Assembly: GCA_049799955.1 (NCBI GenBank)
Contig: JBARIW010000063.1
Span: 1 to 64,000 of the forward strand
Source: JBGTFE01 sp049799955
GTDB lineage: Bacteria; Acidobacteriota; Blastocatellia; Pyrinomonadales; Pyrinomonadaceae
Direction of reading: 5' to 3'
DNA: 64,000 nt
The notes beneath the pieces are model-generated. The model was not told the DNA's origin. It worked only from the letters and a program-made list of their open reading frames with translations, and ran no database searches. Positions within the stretch are counted from its first letter, which is position 1. The number at the start of each line of letters is the position of its first letter. The position numbers were made by a program, and so were the translations under genes. Shown one piece after another: positions 40,719 to 49,462 of the stretch.

Positions 40719-41068
40719 TTCGTTTTATCTCTGCCCTCATAATCCTGCTTTCGCCGTTCGGCTAAACTGATTTCCGACATCGGAGTTTTCTGCGTTTTCT
40801 TTGCAAAACCGTTTGTCAAAACCACCAGATTTCCTTTATCGAAAAATCCTAAAAGACGAAAAGTGTCGCCGCCGAAATCAACTCTGATTTCCCAAATACC
40901 GTCTGTGCCATCGAGTTTTTTGAAATACTGAATCGGCACAATCTCCAGACCTTCGACAATTTGCAAAACCCACGTAACTTTCTTCGCCTGTTTTGCCGAA
41001 AGCGAGTCGAGAAATTTTTCAACCGGACAATCGCCGCTTTGCGTTCTGTAAAAGATGATTTCCCGCAC
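40715..41068 (-). CDS. RelE/HigB-like toxin (phage Gp49-like)
   Basis: 117 residues. MREIIFYRTQSGDCPVEKFLDSL ... YFKKLDGTDGIWEIRVDFGGDTFRLLGFFDKGNLVVLTNGFAKKTQKTP is the Gp49/HigB-type signature. It probably cleaves mRNA in the ribosome; the antitoxin follows, overlapping by 4 bases. Confidence 0.9.
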   Translation of the reverse strand: MREIIFYRTQSGDCPVEKFLDSLSAKQAKKVTWVLQIVEGLEIVPIQYFKKLDGTDGIWEIRVDFGGDTFRLLGFFDKGNLVVLTNGFAKKTQKTPMSEISLAERRKQDYEGRDKTK

Positions 41069-41294
41069 AATTAAAGGTTAGCAAAGATGTGAACTTGAGG
41101 CAATAAAATGGGCTTAAATTTTTAGAATGTCCTACGGCAGCCTGCGCGAGCGCGTGAGATTATAGATTTTCTCGGTTTCCGAATCTTTGAAAGATTTAAT
41201 CACGCGAAAAGATTAGAGCGAAATGTTTTGAAAGTCAAAAATGATGAGTTGCTGAAGTCTTTCGAGGAAGATGTTGAAGCGCCCTTTTATGTTT
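41069..41294. other. 226-base gap upstream of the HigB-like toxin
   Basis: Holds the toxin promoter region and the end of the neighbouring HEPN-like gene. The stretch 41271-41294 (ATGTTGAAGCGCCC...) resembles 40397-40420 (ACGTTGAAACGCCC...) on the other side of the pair. No gene seen. Confidence 0.45.
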
Positions 41295-42233
41295 TTATAC
41301 TTGGGCAGAATATTCCTCGTCTATTTCTCTCGCAATTTCAATTAAAGTTTCCATATTTTTACGAATAAAGAACAAATAGATATTAGCGTCTGTATCATTT
41401 AATTTAGATTCACTTGGATTTTCAACAAATTCTTTTAATTCATTTAAAGAATAATTCAATAAATTTGAATAATGTCCTACTGAATCATCATATACATCAA
41501 GAACCCCTCTTTCTTGTAAATCGCTTTTAAATGATTCAATATGCTTTAAAAGTATTTCAATCGCAGGTAATCCTAATACACCATAATGTCTATCAGATAT
41601 TGCTTCACTAATTTTTTCATAGTGGTAATAGTTAAGCGCATTAGACAAATTATCTGCTAGTTTTATGTCTCTAAATTCTTCTCTGTGCCTCATCTCTTCT
41701 TCTTTCAATTTATCGCTTATTTCAATTAATGCTGTTTTGACAGTGTTCCTTTGAGACTCAATTAAATTCTTAACATCGACATCTGTAAATTGATGACTTC
41801 CATCGGGAAATGCAGTCATTAATTTAAAGTTATGTCGCTTCATAGAAATTCTTGAAATATGATTGAATTTCTTGCCTTTGCCGCCACCTCTTTTAGTTGG
41901 ATGTCCTGAACTATCATTTCTTATTTCACGAATTTGAGTAAGTAAAGGATCAACTGTGTAAGTCAAACCTAATGCTTCCGATAAATGTGTTATAGCATCT
42001 TGCTGAATGAACAATGCCTGCAAAACTCCATATAAAATTAAGTACTTTTCACCAAAAGAATTTGGCTCTTGAATATTTATATATGAGTCAAATGCTTGTT
42101 CGGTATCACCTATTACATCAAGAGAACTACATAACTTGCTCCAATCAGCTTTATCTTTAAGAAGATTTGTTCTTTTTCTTGGGCTGTTTATCAAATCCCG
42201 AATTTCTTGCTCTAACTCCGATACTGTTCTCAT
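41295..42233 (-). CDS. HEPN-like protein, AT-rich
   Basis: 312 residues, mostly helical. The motif IREIRNDSSGHP places Arg105-Asn106 and His111 in the Rx4-6H arrangement of HEPN RNases, after a helix that could be the first of the HEPN bundle (LYGVLQALFIQQDAITHL). The gene is clearly more AT-rich than its neighbours and lies beside a toxin-antitoxin pair, like other acquired defence proteins. RNase activity is inferred from the motif only. Confidence 0.55.
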   Translation of the reverse strand: MRTVSELEQEIRDLINSPRKRTNLLKDKADWSKLCSSLDVIGDTEQAFDSYINIQEPNSFGEKYLILYGVLQALFIQQDAITHLSEALGLTYTVDPLLTQIREIRNDSSGHPTKRGGGKGKKFNHISRISMKRHNFKLMTAFPDGSHQFTDVDVKNLIESQRNTVKTALIEISDKLKEEEMRHREEFRDIKLADNLSNALNYYHYEKISEAISDRHYGVLGLPAIEILLKHIESFKSDLQERGVLDVYDDSVGHYSNLLNYSLNELKEFVENPSESKLNDTDANIYLFFIRKNMETLIEIAREIDEEYSAQV

Positions 42234-42266
42234 ATCTTTCCACTGAGGTTAAATTTGAAAAATAAA

Positions 42267-42325
42267 AATCAGCGGTCAATTTACCACAACTGACCACTGA
42301 CCTCTAGCCTCTGACTTCTGATTAC
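42267..42325. repeat. heptamer repeat (unit TGACCTC / TGACTTC)
   Basis: Five 7-mers at 42291-42325 (TGACCAC, TGACCTC, TAGCCTC, TGACTTC, TGATTAC); the left side from 42267 has AATCAGC-GGTCA, a degraded complement. The right end contains the lpd stop codon. Confidence 0.75.
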
Positions 42326-43731
42326 ATATGAATCGTCAAATCGTGAACGCCTTCCGCGGCTTCCATGACCGATTCTGAAACGGTCGGGTGCGCGTGGATT
42401 GTGCGTCCGAGTTCATCAGCCGTCGTTTCTAACTGCATTGCGACGCAGGCTTCGGCGAGAAGTTCCGTTGCGTGCGGTCCGATGATGTGGACGCCGAGAA
42501 CTTCGTCGTATTTTTTCTCGCTGACGATTTTGACGAAGCCGTCGGTTTCGCCTAAAATTCGCGCTTTGCCGGATGCCGAGAAAGGGAATTTGCCGACTTT
42601 TACGTCGTAGCCTTCTTCGCGCGCTTTGGCTTCGGTCAAGCCGACGCTGGCGACTTCCGGGTCGCAGTAAGTGCAGTTCGGAACTAATCTTTGATTAATC
42701 GGCTCGACCTTTTTGCCCGCTAATTTTTCGACGACAAGGATGCCTTCTTTCGACGCGAGATGCGCGAGCCAAGCCGTGTCGATTACGTCGCCGATGGCGA
42801 AGACGTTCGGTTCGTCCGTTTCGCAGTATTCGTTGACCTTGATTGTGCCGCGCGGATTGACGACGACTTTCGTGTTTTCCAAGCCGAGTTTTTCGAGATA
42901 AGGCATACGCCCGATGGCGACGAGAAGCATTTCGGCTTCGAGCGATATGTCATTGCCCTTCGCGTCTTTGCCCGATACTTTGACCGACTTTTTCGTCTTT
43001 TCGAGCTTGTCCATTTTTACGCCGGTCAGGCAGTTGATGCCGCGCTTTTTGAAAACTCTTTGCAGCTCTTTCGAGACTTCCGCGTCTTCGAGCGGCACGA
43101 TTCTGTCCATCAATTCAACCACTGTCGTTTCGCATCCGAAGCGCGAATAAACGCTCGCAAACTCGACGCCGACCGCGCCCGAACCTAAAACGACCATCGA
43201 TTTCGGGACGTTTTCGAGCTCTAAAATCTGGTCGGAATTGACGATTTGTTTGCCGTCCGTCTCAAAACCCGGAATCGGGCGCACGACCGAACCCGTCGCG
43301 ATGATTATATTTTTTGTTTCGACAATTTCCTTCTTGCCGTCGTCGCCCGTTACCTCGACTTTTCCTTTGCCCGCGATTTTGCCGAAACCGTTGAAAACCG
43401 TGATTTTATTTTTCTTCATCAAATAGGAAACGCCCGCCGAGTTTTTCGCGACGACATCGGATTTGTATTTCTGCACGCCCGTCCAATCGTAAGACAAGCC
43501 TTCGACCTTTAAGCCGTATTGTTCGAAATGTCCCGCTTTTTCGTATAAATGCGCCGCATTCAGAAGCGCTTTGGTCGGGATGCAGCCGCGCAAACCGCAC
43601 GTTCCGCCGAGCCGCGCGCCTTTTTCCTTTTCGATAATCGCTACTTTCAGCCCGACCTGCGCGCCGCGGACTGCGGCAACGTAGCCGCCCGGACCGGAAC
43701 CGATAATTGTTACGTCAAATTGTTCTGCCAT
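42322..43731 (-). CDS. lpd: dihydrolipoyl dehydrogenase
   Basis: 469 residues. FAD motif TIIGSGPGGYVAA, redox-active Cys45 and Cys50 in GGTCGLRGCIPTKALL, NAD motif VLGSGAVGVEFASVY, and the dimer active-site His in HAHPTVSESVMEAAE. The block between the redox Cys (GLRG) differs from the usual LNVG but keeps C-x4-C spacing. It regenerates lipoamide for 2-oxo acid dehydrogenase complexes; the E2 gene lies about 18 kb away. Confidence 0.95.
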   Translation of the reverse strand: MAEQFDVTIIGSGPGGYVAAVRGAQVGLKVAIIEKEKGARLGGTCGLRGCIPTKALLNAAHLYEKAGHFEQYGLKVEGLSYDWTGVQKYKSDVVAKNSAGVSYLMKKNKITVFNGFGKIAGKGKVEVTGDDGKKEIVETKNIIIATGSVVRPIPGFETDGKQIVNSDQILELENVPKSMVVLGSGAVGVEFASVYSRFGCETTVVELMDRIVPLEDAEVSKELQRVFKKRGINCLTGVKMDKLEKTKKSVKVSGKDAKGNDISLEAEMLLVAIGRMPYLEKLGLENTKVVVNPRGTIKVNEYCETDEPNVFAIGDVIDTAWLAHLASKEGILVVEKLAGKKVEPINQRLVPNCTYCDPEVASVGLTEAKAREEGYDVKVGKFPFSASGKARILGETDGFVKIVSEKKYDEVLGVHIIGPHATELLAEACVAMQLETTADELGRTIHAHPTVSESVMEAAEGVHDLTIHM

Positions 43732-43842
43732 TCAAATTCCTCAGTTTAGTAAATTTATAAAAACTTTCAATAGTTTCATTATAGAAGTTTCCCGAACCTC
43801 TTGCTAGTTTAGATAAATTGATTCGGGTAAACTGTTTTTAAT

Positions 43843-44205
43843 ATGAAACATTCGGAAGAATTTCTGGAAATCGTCGCAGACGCGAAAAGCCGCGTCAGGG
43901 AAGTTTCGGTCGGAGACGCGCAGGAGAGAATAAAGTCGGGCGCGAATTTGATTGACGTGCGCGAAGATAACGAGTTTGAAGCCGGACACGCAAAGAACGC
44001 GATGCATCTCGGGCGCGGCATTATCGAGCGCGATATTGTCGGGAAGTTTCCCGAAAAAGACGCGGAATTAATCTTGTATTGCGGCGGCGGTTTTCGCTCG
44101 GCGCTTTCGGTGGATATGCTCCAAAAAATGGGCTATACAAATGTATTTTCGATGGCTGGCGGCTGGAAAGCGTGGAAAGACGCGGGCGCGCCGACCGGGA
44201 AATGA
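43843..44205 (+). CDS. single-domain rhodanese-like protein
   Basis: 120 residues. Active-site Cys80 in LILYCGGGFRSA; ANLIDVREDNEFEAGHAKNAMHL is the N-terminal half of the rhodanese fold. Probably a sulfurtransferase. No signal peptide. The stop codon (TGA at 44203) starts a 7-mer repeat. Confidence 0.9.
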   Translation: MKHSEEFLEIVADAKSRVREVSVGDAQERIKSGANLIDVREDNEFEAGHAKNAMHLGRGIIERDIVGKFPEKDAELILYCGGGFRSALSVDMLQKMGYTNVFSMAGGWKAWKDAGAPTGK

Positions 44206-44275
44206 AAAGTGAAAACCGGTAATTGAAAAATTTCTTTGTTTCTGATTTATCAGCTTTCACTTTTCAAATTAACAT
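44203..44275. repeat. inverted heptamer repeat (unit TGAAAAG / TTTCACT)
   Basis: Left array: TGAAAAG, TGAAAAC, CGGTAAT, TGAAAAA (44203-44230). Right array: TTTCACT, TTTCAAA, TTAACAT (44255-44275), with a 24-base spacer. The left unit covers the rhodanese stop; the right end touches the fibre gene stop. It can act as a two-way terminator. Confidence 0.8.
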
Positions 44276-45549
44276 TACCTGCAAACATCGGCTTGCGGAT
44301 TTTGCGAGCAGACAAATGTTTTTAACCCTTCAAGCATCAACTGCTGTTTCTGCAACTGCTCTCTGAGTAAATTATTTTCCTTTTGCAGATTCTCCGTGCG
44401 CTCGTCCAAAGCTTTGATTGCCGCCATATTTACGCCGGAGATGTCGAGTAAGCCGATTGATTGGGCATCTGCGCCGAGTCCGAACTCGCGGTAGAAATCT
44501 TCGGCAAACGCGCCGATATGAAAAATGCCCGCCGTTTCTCCCTTATAATTCCAGCGCTGCACGTCAATTCGCCGCAGGCGTTCGAGCACGTCCGTGTAAT
44601 TCAAAAGCCCGAAGTTTTCTTTCAGAGATTTGCTCGATGAACAGGTAAACGCGCCGCTGCTCGCCGGAAGATTGCATCCGGTTGACAAAGTTAAGTCAGT
44701 GCGGAAGAAAAATCCGCCCGAAGCGCGCGCCACAAATTGATTTGGAGCGGTTGCCGTGGCAACCACACTTGGACTTGAATTATCGCTAAAGACGAAGCTG
44801 CCGCTTTTCCCGTTGGTCGAGGCAAGCTTGCCCATTGCAATCGAGTAATCGCCACTGGCAATCGAGCCGTTGCCGACAGCAAACGACGAATCGCCGGAAG
44901 CGGTCGTGCCGTAACCAATCGCCGTCGAAAAGCTGCCTTTAGCGGTTGTATTATTGCCCATTGTGGTTGAAGACGCGCCGGAAGCAGTCGTGTTATAGCC
45001 CATTGCGAGCGAATATTGACCTTTGGCGTCTGAATTGACGCCGATTGCAACCGAAACTTCACCGGAAGCGATTGTTCCTTGACCGATTGACGTTGAGCCG
45101 CCGCCGCTGGCGGTCGTGTTATAGCCGAACGCCGTCGAGTTAGTGCCGATATTCGCGTCATTCCACTGCGTTGAGCTAACTGTTCCAACGCGAAACGCTG
45201 CTTTCTTTCCGTAAAACATCATTCGCGTTCCCGCTCCGCTTGCCGGAATCGTCCCTGTGCCGAATGTCGCGGTTATCAGCAGATTGTTAGTAGAAACAAC
45301 ATCGAATTTTTTGAATAAAGATGTGCCGAAAACGGGTTGGACGGTAAAAAAGCCGTCAGCCGTGTTCGGCATCGTGAACAAATTGCCGGACGGCGACAGT
45401 TCGAATAAGTTGAAAGCCGAATGGTAGCTGACGTTTGCCGTTGTCAAGCCGTTTGCGCGATTCTGAAAAGAAAACGCGGAGCTTTGCGCCTGAACGGCGG
45501 CGAATAAAGTGAATACCGAAAAACAGACGAAAAATAATCTCATCTTCAT
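44275..45549 (-). CDS. exported YadA-head-like fibre protein with S74 chaperone domain
   Basis: 424 residues. Signal peptide MKMRLFFVCFSVFTLFAAVQAQ. Residues about 130-270 contain a ladder of 14-residue YadA/Hep_Hag repeats (STAFGYNTTASGG, SVAIGVNSDAKGQ, SLAMGYNTTASGA and so on). The C-terminus is an endosialidase-type S74 intramolecular chaperone (SSKSLKENFGLL, FHIGAFAEDFYREFG, NMAAIKALDERTENL) with Ser and Lys of its self-cleavage site, then a coiled coil and a Cys end. Trimeric surface fibre is likely. Confidence 0.85.
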   Translation of the reverse strand: MKMRLFFVCFSVFTLFAAVQAQSSAFSFQNRANGLTTANVSYHSAFNLFELSPSGNLFTMPNTADGFFTVQPVFGTSLFKKFDVVSTNNLLITATFGTGTIPASGAGTRMMFYGKKAAFRVGTVSSTQWNDANIGTNSTAFGYNTTASGGGSTSIGQGTIASGEVSVAIGVNSDAKGQYSLAMGYNTTASGASSTTMGNNTTAKGSFSTAIGYGTTASGDSSFAVGNGSIASGDYSIAMGKLASTNGKSGSFVFSDNSSPSVVATATAPNQFVARASGGFFFRTDLTLSTGCNLPASSGAFTCSSSKSLKENFGLLNYTDVLERLRRIDVQRWNYKGETAGIFHIGAFAEDFYREFGLGADAQSIGLLDISGVNMAAIKALDERTENLQKENNLLREQLQKQQLMLEGLKTFVCSQNPQADVCR

Positions 45550-45708
45550 AACCTAACCTCCTCAAGTTTATTTAATATAATTGCGGGGTACGGCTGTAAT
45601 CTCGAAAAGGTCGCGCTTAATTTTCGGTTATGCCTCGGATTATAGCGCAGTTTTTCAGAAAAGCAAGACCTTTTTGAAAAAAAATAAATTTATGTCAACA
45701 TTGAAACT

Positions 45709-46368
45709 ATGGACGCACGCGAACGCACAAAACAGTTGGCAGAAGAGTTTATCGAAAAGGGCGACGCGCTCGGATGGTTTGACGCGCTTTACCGCGAAGC
45801 CGGAGGCGATAACGAGAAAATTCCGTGGGCAGACCTTGAGCCGAACCGCTTTTTCGCCGAATTTGCAAAGAAAACGGGTTTAAATGGAAACGGGCGAAAA
45901 GCTTTGGTCGTCGGCTGCGGTCTTGGCGACGACGCGCGGTTTCTTTATGATTCGGGCTTTCAGGTTACGGCTTTCGATATTTCGGAAACGGCGATAAATT
46001 GGGCGAAAAAATTACACGCCGACACGGACATCGACTTTCACGTCGCCGATTTATTCGCGCCATTCAGAGGCTGGCTCGGCGCGTTCGAGTTCGTGCTGGA
46101 AGTTTACACGATTCAGCCTTTGCCGCTCGATATGCGCGAAAAAACGATTGACGCGATTGCAAATTTCGTCGCCGATGGCGGAAAGCTCGTCGTTGTTACG
46201 CGCGGGCGCGAAGACGACGAAATTCCGCTGGAACTGCCGTGGGCTTTGTCGCGCAAAGATTTATCGCGCTTTGAAGCGAACGGCTTGAAACAGATTCATT
46301 TTGAAGAAATGCCTGGCGATGAGGAAGAAGTGCCGGTAGTGAGATTTGTGGTTGAATACGGAAGATAA
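45709..46368 (+). CDS. class I SAM-dependent methyltransferase (TPMT-like)
   Basis: 219 residues. SAM motif ALVVGCGLGDDARFLYDSGFQVTAFDISETAI, later EFVLEVYTIQPLPLDMRE and LVVVTRGREDDE. Resembles thiopurine methyltransferase-type enzymes that act on small thiols. The stop TAA at 46366 begins the ATGGAAA repeat. Confidence 0.88.
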   Translation: MDARERTKQLAEEFIEKGDALGWFDALYREAGGDNEKIPWADLEPNRFFAEFAKKTGLNGNGRKALVVGCGLGDDARFLYDSGFQVTAFDISETAINWAKKLHADTDIDFHVADLFAPFRGWLGAFEFVLEVYTIQPLPLDMREKTIDAIANFVADGGKLVVVTRGREDDEIPLELPWALSRKDLSRFEANGLKQIHFEEMPGDEEEVPVVRFVVEYGR

Positions 46369-46437
46369 TGGAAAATGGAAAATGTAAGAAAGTTCTTTAA
46401 TTTTCCATTTTCCGTTTTCCATTTTTCATTTTTTCAG
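46366..46437. repeat. inverted heptamer repeat (unit ATGGAAA / TTCCATT), fills the gap between two convergent stops
   Basis: Left array 46366-46392 (TAATGGA, AAATGGA, AAATGTA, AGAAAGT) and right array 46403-46437 (TTCCATT, TTCCGTT, TTCCATT, TTTCATT, TTTTCAG) in 7-bp phase, a spacer of 10 bases between. The left unit contains the TAA stop of the methyltransferase; the right unit contains the TCA that is the stop of the Yip1-TPR gene. It would act as a two-way terminator. Confidence 0.85.
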
Positions 46438-47768
46438 ATTTCTTTCTGCGCCAGCTTGCTCCAATGTTTTACTTCGCGGCGGCGAAAATCGGGCGAAGTT
46501 TGCGCAGATTCGACGGCTTGATTAAACGTTTCTCTCGCTTTTTCGGTTTCGCCCTGCGCTTTTAAGGTTTTGCCGAGATAATACAAGCCTTCCGCATCGA
46601 CCGGGCGGCGCTCGACGAATTTTTCCAGCGCCTCGCGCGCTTCCCCGAACATATTTGCCTGAAGATAGCTCGCCCCGATTTCGCGCCAAATCTCGCTCAA
46701 AGCGTACTTGTCGTTTTGCCCGACGACGATTGAAAAGTGTTGAATCGCTTCCGATAAATTGGCTTTTTTTCGAGCGATTTTGCCGAGTTCGTAATTGGCG
46801 TCGATTTCTTCCTTGTCGATTTCTACTGCTTTATTCAAATGTTCCAGAGCTTTTTCGTCCTGTCTTCTTTGCAGGTAGATGAGCGCGAGCTGAACGTGCG
46901 CGTCGGCGTCGTTCGGGTTGACCGTCGCGTTGTGCAGAAAGCGTTTGAAATTCTGCTTCTGCCGGAAATTGTTGCTGAAGCCGCGCACTTCGCCGCCGAG
47001 ATAACCGCCGAGATAGATGTATGCGTAAAAAAGCAGAAACGGCGAGAATATCCACGGCGAAATGTATCGAAAAACATAAATTCCGAGAGAAAAAGCGAGC
47101 CACGCGACGCAAACCGTCAGAACGGCGGCGGCGTAATTCGCTCCCAAAACGACTCGCAGGGCAAAAATCATAAAAACGCCGAACAAAAGGCTGCTTGCAA
47201 GCCACATCGCCAGATAAAACTCCGGCGCAATGCCTGTCGAATAAAGCAAAATTCCCGCAACGGCAAACGGCAGATGCGCCGCCGTCCAAGCCATCAGCGC
47301 GCACGTCGCCAGCGTCCCGTAATCGCGGCGAAAAATTATGCCGAAGTTTCCGATGCCGCCGAAAATGCACATCAAAAGAATCAATGCCGGAACGTAGAAA
47401 ATCGAAAGCGCGAGAATCGGCTGGAAAAATCCGTTCGGCTCGAACGAAAAGAATTTAAAGAACGAATCGCCGGCGAGCGGGATTTTTCGACGCGCCGCCA
47501 TTGCTTTTTGATATTCGGCTTCGGCGTTGTCGTATTCGGCTTGCGCGGCGGGCGAATCTTCGTCCAAAGTTAAATCCGGCTGATAATATTGAGAAAAATT
47601 CGGTATCGCGTAAGAGGCTTGAAGTTTTGTATTTATCGTCCAGAAAAAAGCTACAGAGACGAGAAAAACCAGTACGGCGGCGAAAAACCAACTGCCTTTG
47701 TCGATGATTTCGCTCATCGCCCAAGCGGGGCGAAAATAAATTTGAAAGAGAAGCCTGATGTTTTCCAT
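46434..47768 (-). CDS. Yip1-family membrane protein with C-terminal TPR domain
   Basis: 444 residues. N-terminal half has about five TM helices (WFFAAVLVFLVSVAFFW, ILALSIFYVPALILLMCIF, LMAWTAAHLPFAVAGILLY and more), as in Yip1-like proteins. The last about 165 residues form TPRs (ADAHVQLALIYLQRRQDEKALEHLNKAVEI, VDAEGLYYLGKTLKAQGETEKARETFNQAVE). Inner-membrane scaffold; function unknown. Confidence 0.78.
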   Translation of the reverse strand: MENIRLLFQIYFRPAWAMSEIIDKGSWFFAAVLVFLVSVAFFWTINTKLQASYAIPNFSQYYQPDLTLDEDSPAAQAEYDNAEAEYQKAMAARRKIPLAGDSFFKFFSFEPNGFFQPILALSIFYVPALILLMCIFGGIGNFGIIFRRDYGTLATCALMAWTAAHLPFAVAGILLYSTGIAPEFYLAMWLASSLLFGVFMIFALRVVLGANYAAAVLTVCVAWLAFSLGIYVFRYISPWIFSPFLLFYAYIYLGGYLGGEVRGFSNNFRQKQNFKRFLHNATVNPNDADAHVQLALIYLQRRQDEKALEHLNKAVEIDKEEIDANYELGKIARKKANLSEAIQHFSIVVGQNDKYALSEIWREIGASYLQANMFGEAREALEKFVERRPVDAEGLYYLGKTLKAQGETEKARETFNQAVESAQTSPDFRRREVKHWSKLAQKEI

Positions 47769-47914
47769 GTTTGCGCGCGTGAGAAGTTCAGGATAGAGAA
47801 ACCCCGAATTTAAGCGTAATGCGAAAGAAGAAATGCTGTCAAGATGTTTTTATTTTTGAATTTTGGGTAAAATCAATTTGTAAGTCAAAATTTTATCAGG
47901 AAATTTTATAAAAA

Positions 47915-49321
47915 ATGTCGGAAGCAATTTCTAAATCAGCAAATACACGCGTTGAAACGGATTCGATGGGCGAAATCGCGGTCGAGCACGATAAATATTG
48001 GGGCGCGCAGACCGAGCGCAGCCTGCATCATTTTAACATCGGTTTTGACACGATGCCGCGCGAGATGATTCGCGCGCTCGGCGTTTTGAAAAAAGCCGCC
48101 GCGATTGTCAACAACGATTTGGGCAAGCTCGACGCGGACAAAAAAGATTTAATCGTGCAGGCGGCGGATGAAGTTATCGAAGGAAAACTCGACGAGCATT
48201 TTCCTTTAAGAGTCTGGCAAACCGGAAGCGGAACGCAGACTAATATGAACGCCAACGAAGTTATTTCGAATCGCGCCATCGAAATCGCGGGCGGCGAAAT
48301 GGGAAGCAAAACGCCTGTTCATCCGAACGACGACGTGAACAAATCGCAGTCGTCGAACGACACTTTCCCGACGGCGATGTATATTGCCGCCGCCGCGCAG
48401 TTGACCGCGCTGATTCCGGTCGTGCAGGAAGTTTATGACGCGATTGACGCGAAAGCGAAGGAGTTCGCGGACGTTGTAAAAATCGGCAGAACGCATCTTC
48501 AGGACGCGACGCCGCTGACGGTCGGGCAGGAATTCGGCGGCTGGGCTTCTCTTGTTGAACGCGACATCGAGCGTTTGAAAATGGTTATGCCCGGCTTGCT
48601 CGATTTGGCAATCGGCGGAACTGCCGTCGGAACGGGGCTTAACTCTCATCCCGAATTTGCCGACCGCGCAGCCGCGCAGATTGCCGAACTCACAGGCTTG
48701 CCGTTTCGCGCTCATCCGAACAAATTTGCCGCGCTTTCGGCGCACGACGAAATCGTTTTCGCTTCGGGCGCGCTCAAAACTCTCGCTTGTTCATTGATGA
48801 AAATCGCCAACGACGTTCGCTGGCTCGCGTCAGGTCCTCGCTGCGGAATCGGCGAGCTTGTTCTGCCCGAAAACGAGCCGGGAAGCTCGATTATGCCGGG
48901 AAAAGTCAACCCGACGCAAAGCGAGGCGATAACGATGGTTGCCGCGCAGGTTCTCGGAAACGACGCGGCAATAGGTTTTGCCGGCTCGCAGGGAAATTTT
49001 GAATTAAACGTTTTCAAGCCCGTGATGATTCACAATTTTCTGCATTCGGTTCGATTATTGAAAGACGCCTGTAGAGGGTTTGTCGAATTCTGCATTGAAG
49101 GAATCGAATTAAACCGTGAACAAATTGACGAATATGTGAAAGATTCGCTGATGCTCGTAACGGCTTTGAATCAGCACATCGGCTACGACAACGCCGCGAA
49201 GATTGCCAAATACGCGCACAAAAAGAAAATTAATCTCAAGGAAGCGGCGATTGAATTAGGACTGCTCGACGGCGAGAAATTTGACGAACTCGTCAAGCCC
49301 GAAGAAATGACGCACCCATAA
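47915..49321 (+). CDS. fumC: class II fumarate hydratase
   Basis: 468 residues. Signature GSSIMPGKVNPTQSEAI, plus SGTQTNMNANEVISNRA and NDTFPTAMYIAAAAQL. Converts fumarate to malate in the citric acid cycle. Stands alone; no operon partner is visible, with the T6SS region starting 140 bases beyond. Confidence 0.96.
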   Translation: MSEAISKSANTRVETDSMGEIAVEHDKYWGAQTERSLHHFNIGFDTMPREMIRALGVLKKAAAIVNNDLGKLDADKKDLIVQAADEVIEGKLDEHFPLRVWQTGSGTQTNMNANEVISNRAIEIAGGEMGSKTPVHPNDDVNKSQSSNDTFPTAMYIAAAAQLTALIPVVQEVYDAIDAKAKEFADVVKIGRTHLQDATPLTVGQEFGGWASLVERDIERLKMVMPGLLDLAIGGTAVGTGLNSHPEFADRAAAQIAELTGLPFRAHPNKFAALSAHDEIVFASGALKTLACSLMKIANDVRWLASGPRCGIGELVLPENEPGSSIMPGKVNPTQSEAITMVAAQVLGNDAAIGFAGSQGNFELNVFKPVMIHNFLHSVRLLKDACRGFVEFCIEGIELNREQIDEYVKDSLMLVTALNQHIGYDNAAKIAKYAHKKKINLKEAAIELGLLDGEKFDELVKPEEMTHP

Positions 49322-49462
49322 AGTGATGTGTGCCGGCAAATTGAATTTCTCCCACCGCCCGCAAGGGCAAATCGGAATTCCGTTTGTAAGCGCTATACAT
49401 CCTGCGGAGTCACGGACTTTCTTCAATTCATAAGTAGTCGTCGGTCACATATTTCTCGATGC

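Noticed and set aside
46839..47573. Long open frame on the plus strand (244 codons)
   Set aside because: It lies antisense to the Yip1-TPR gene, which has membrane segments and TPR repeats; the antisense frame is basic and low-complexity with no family pattern.
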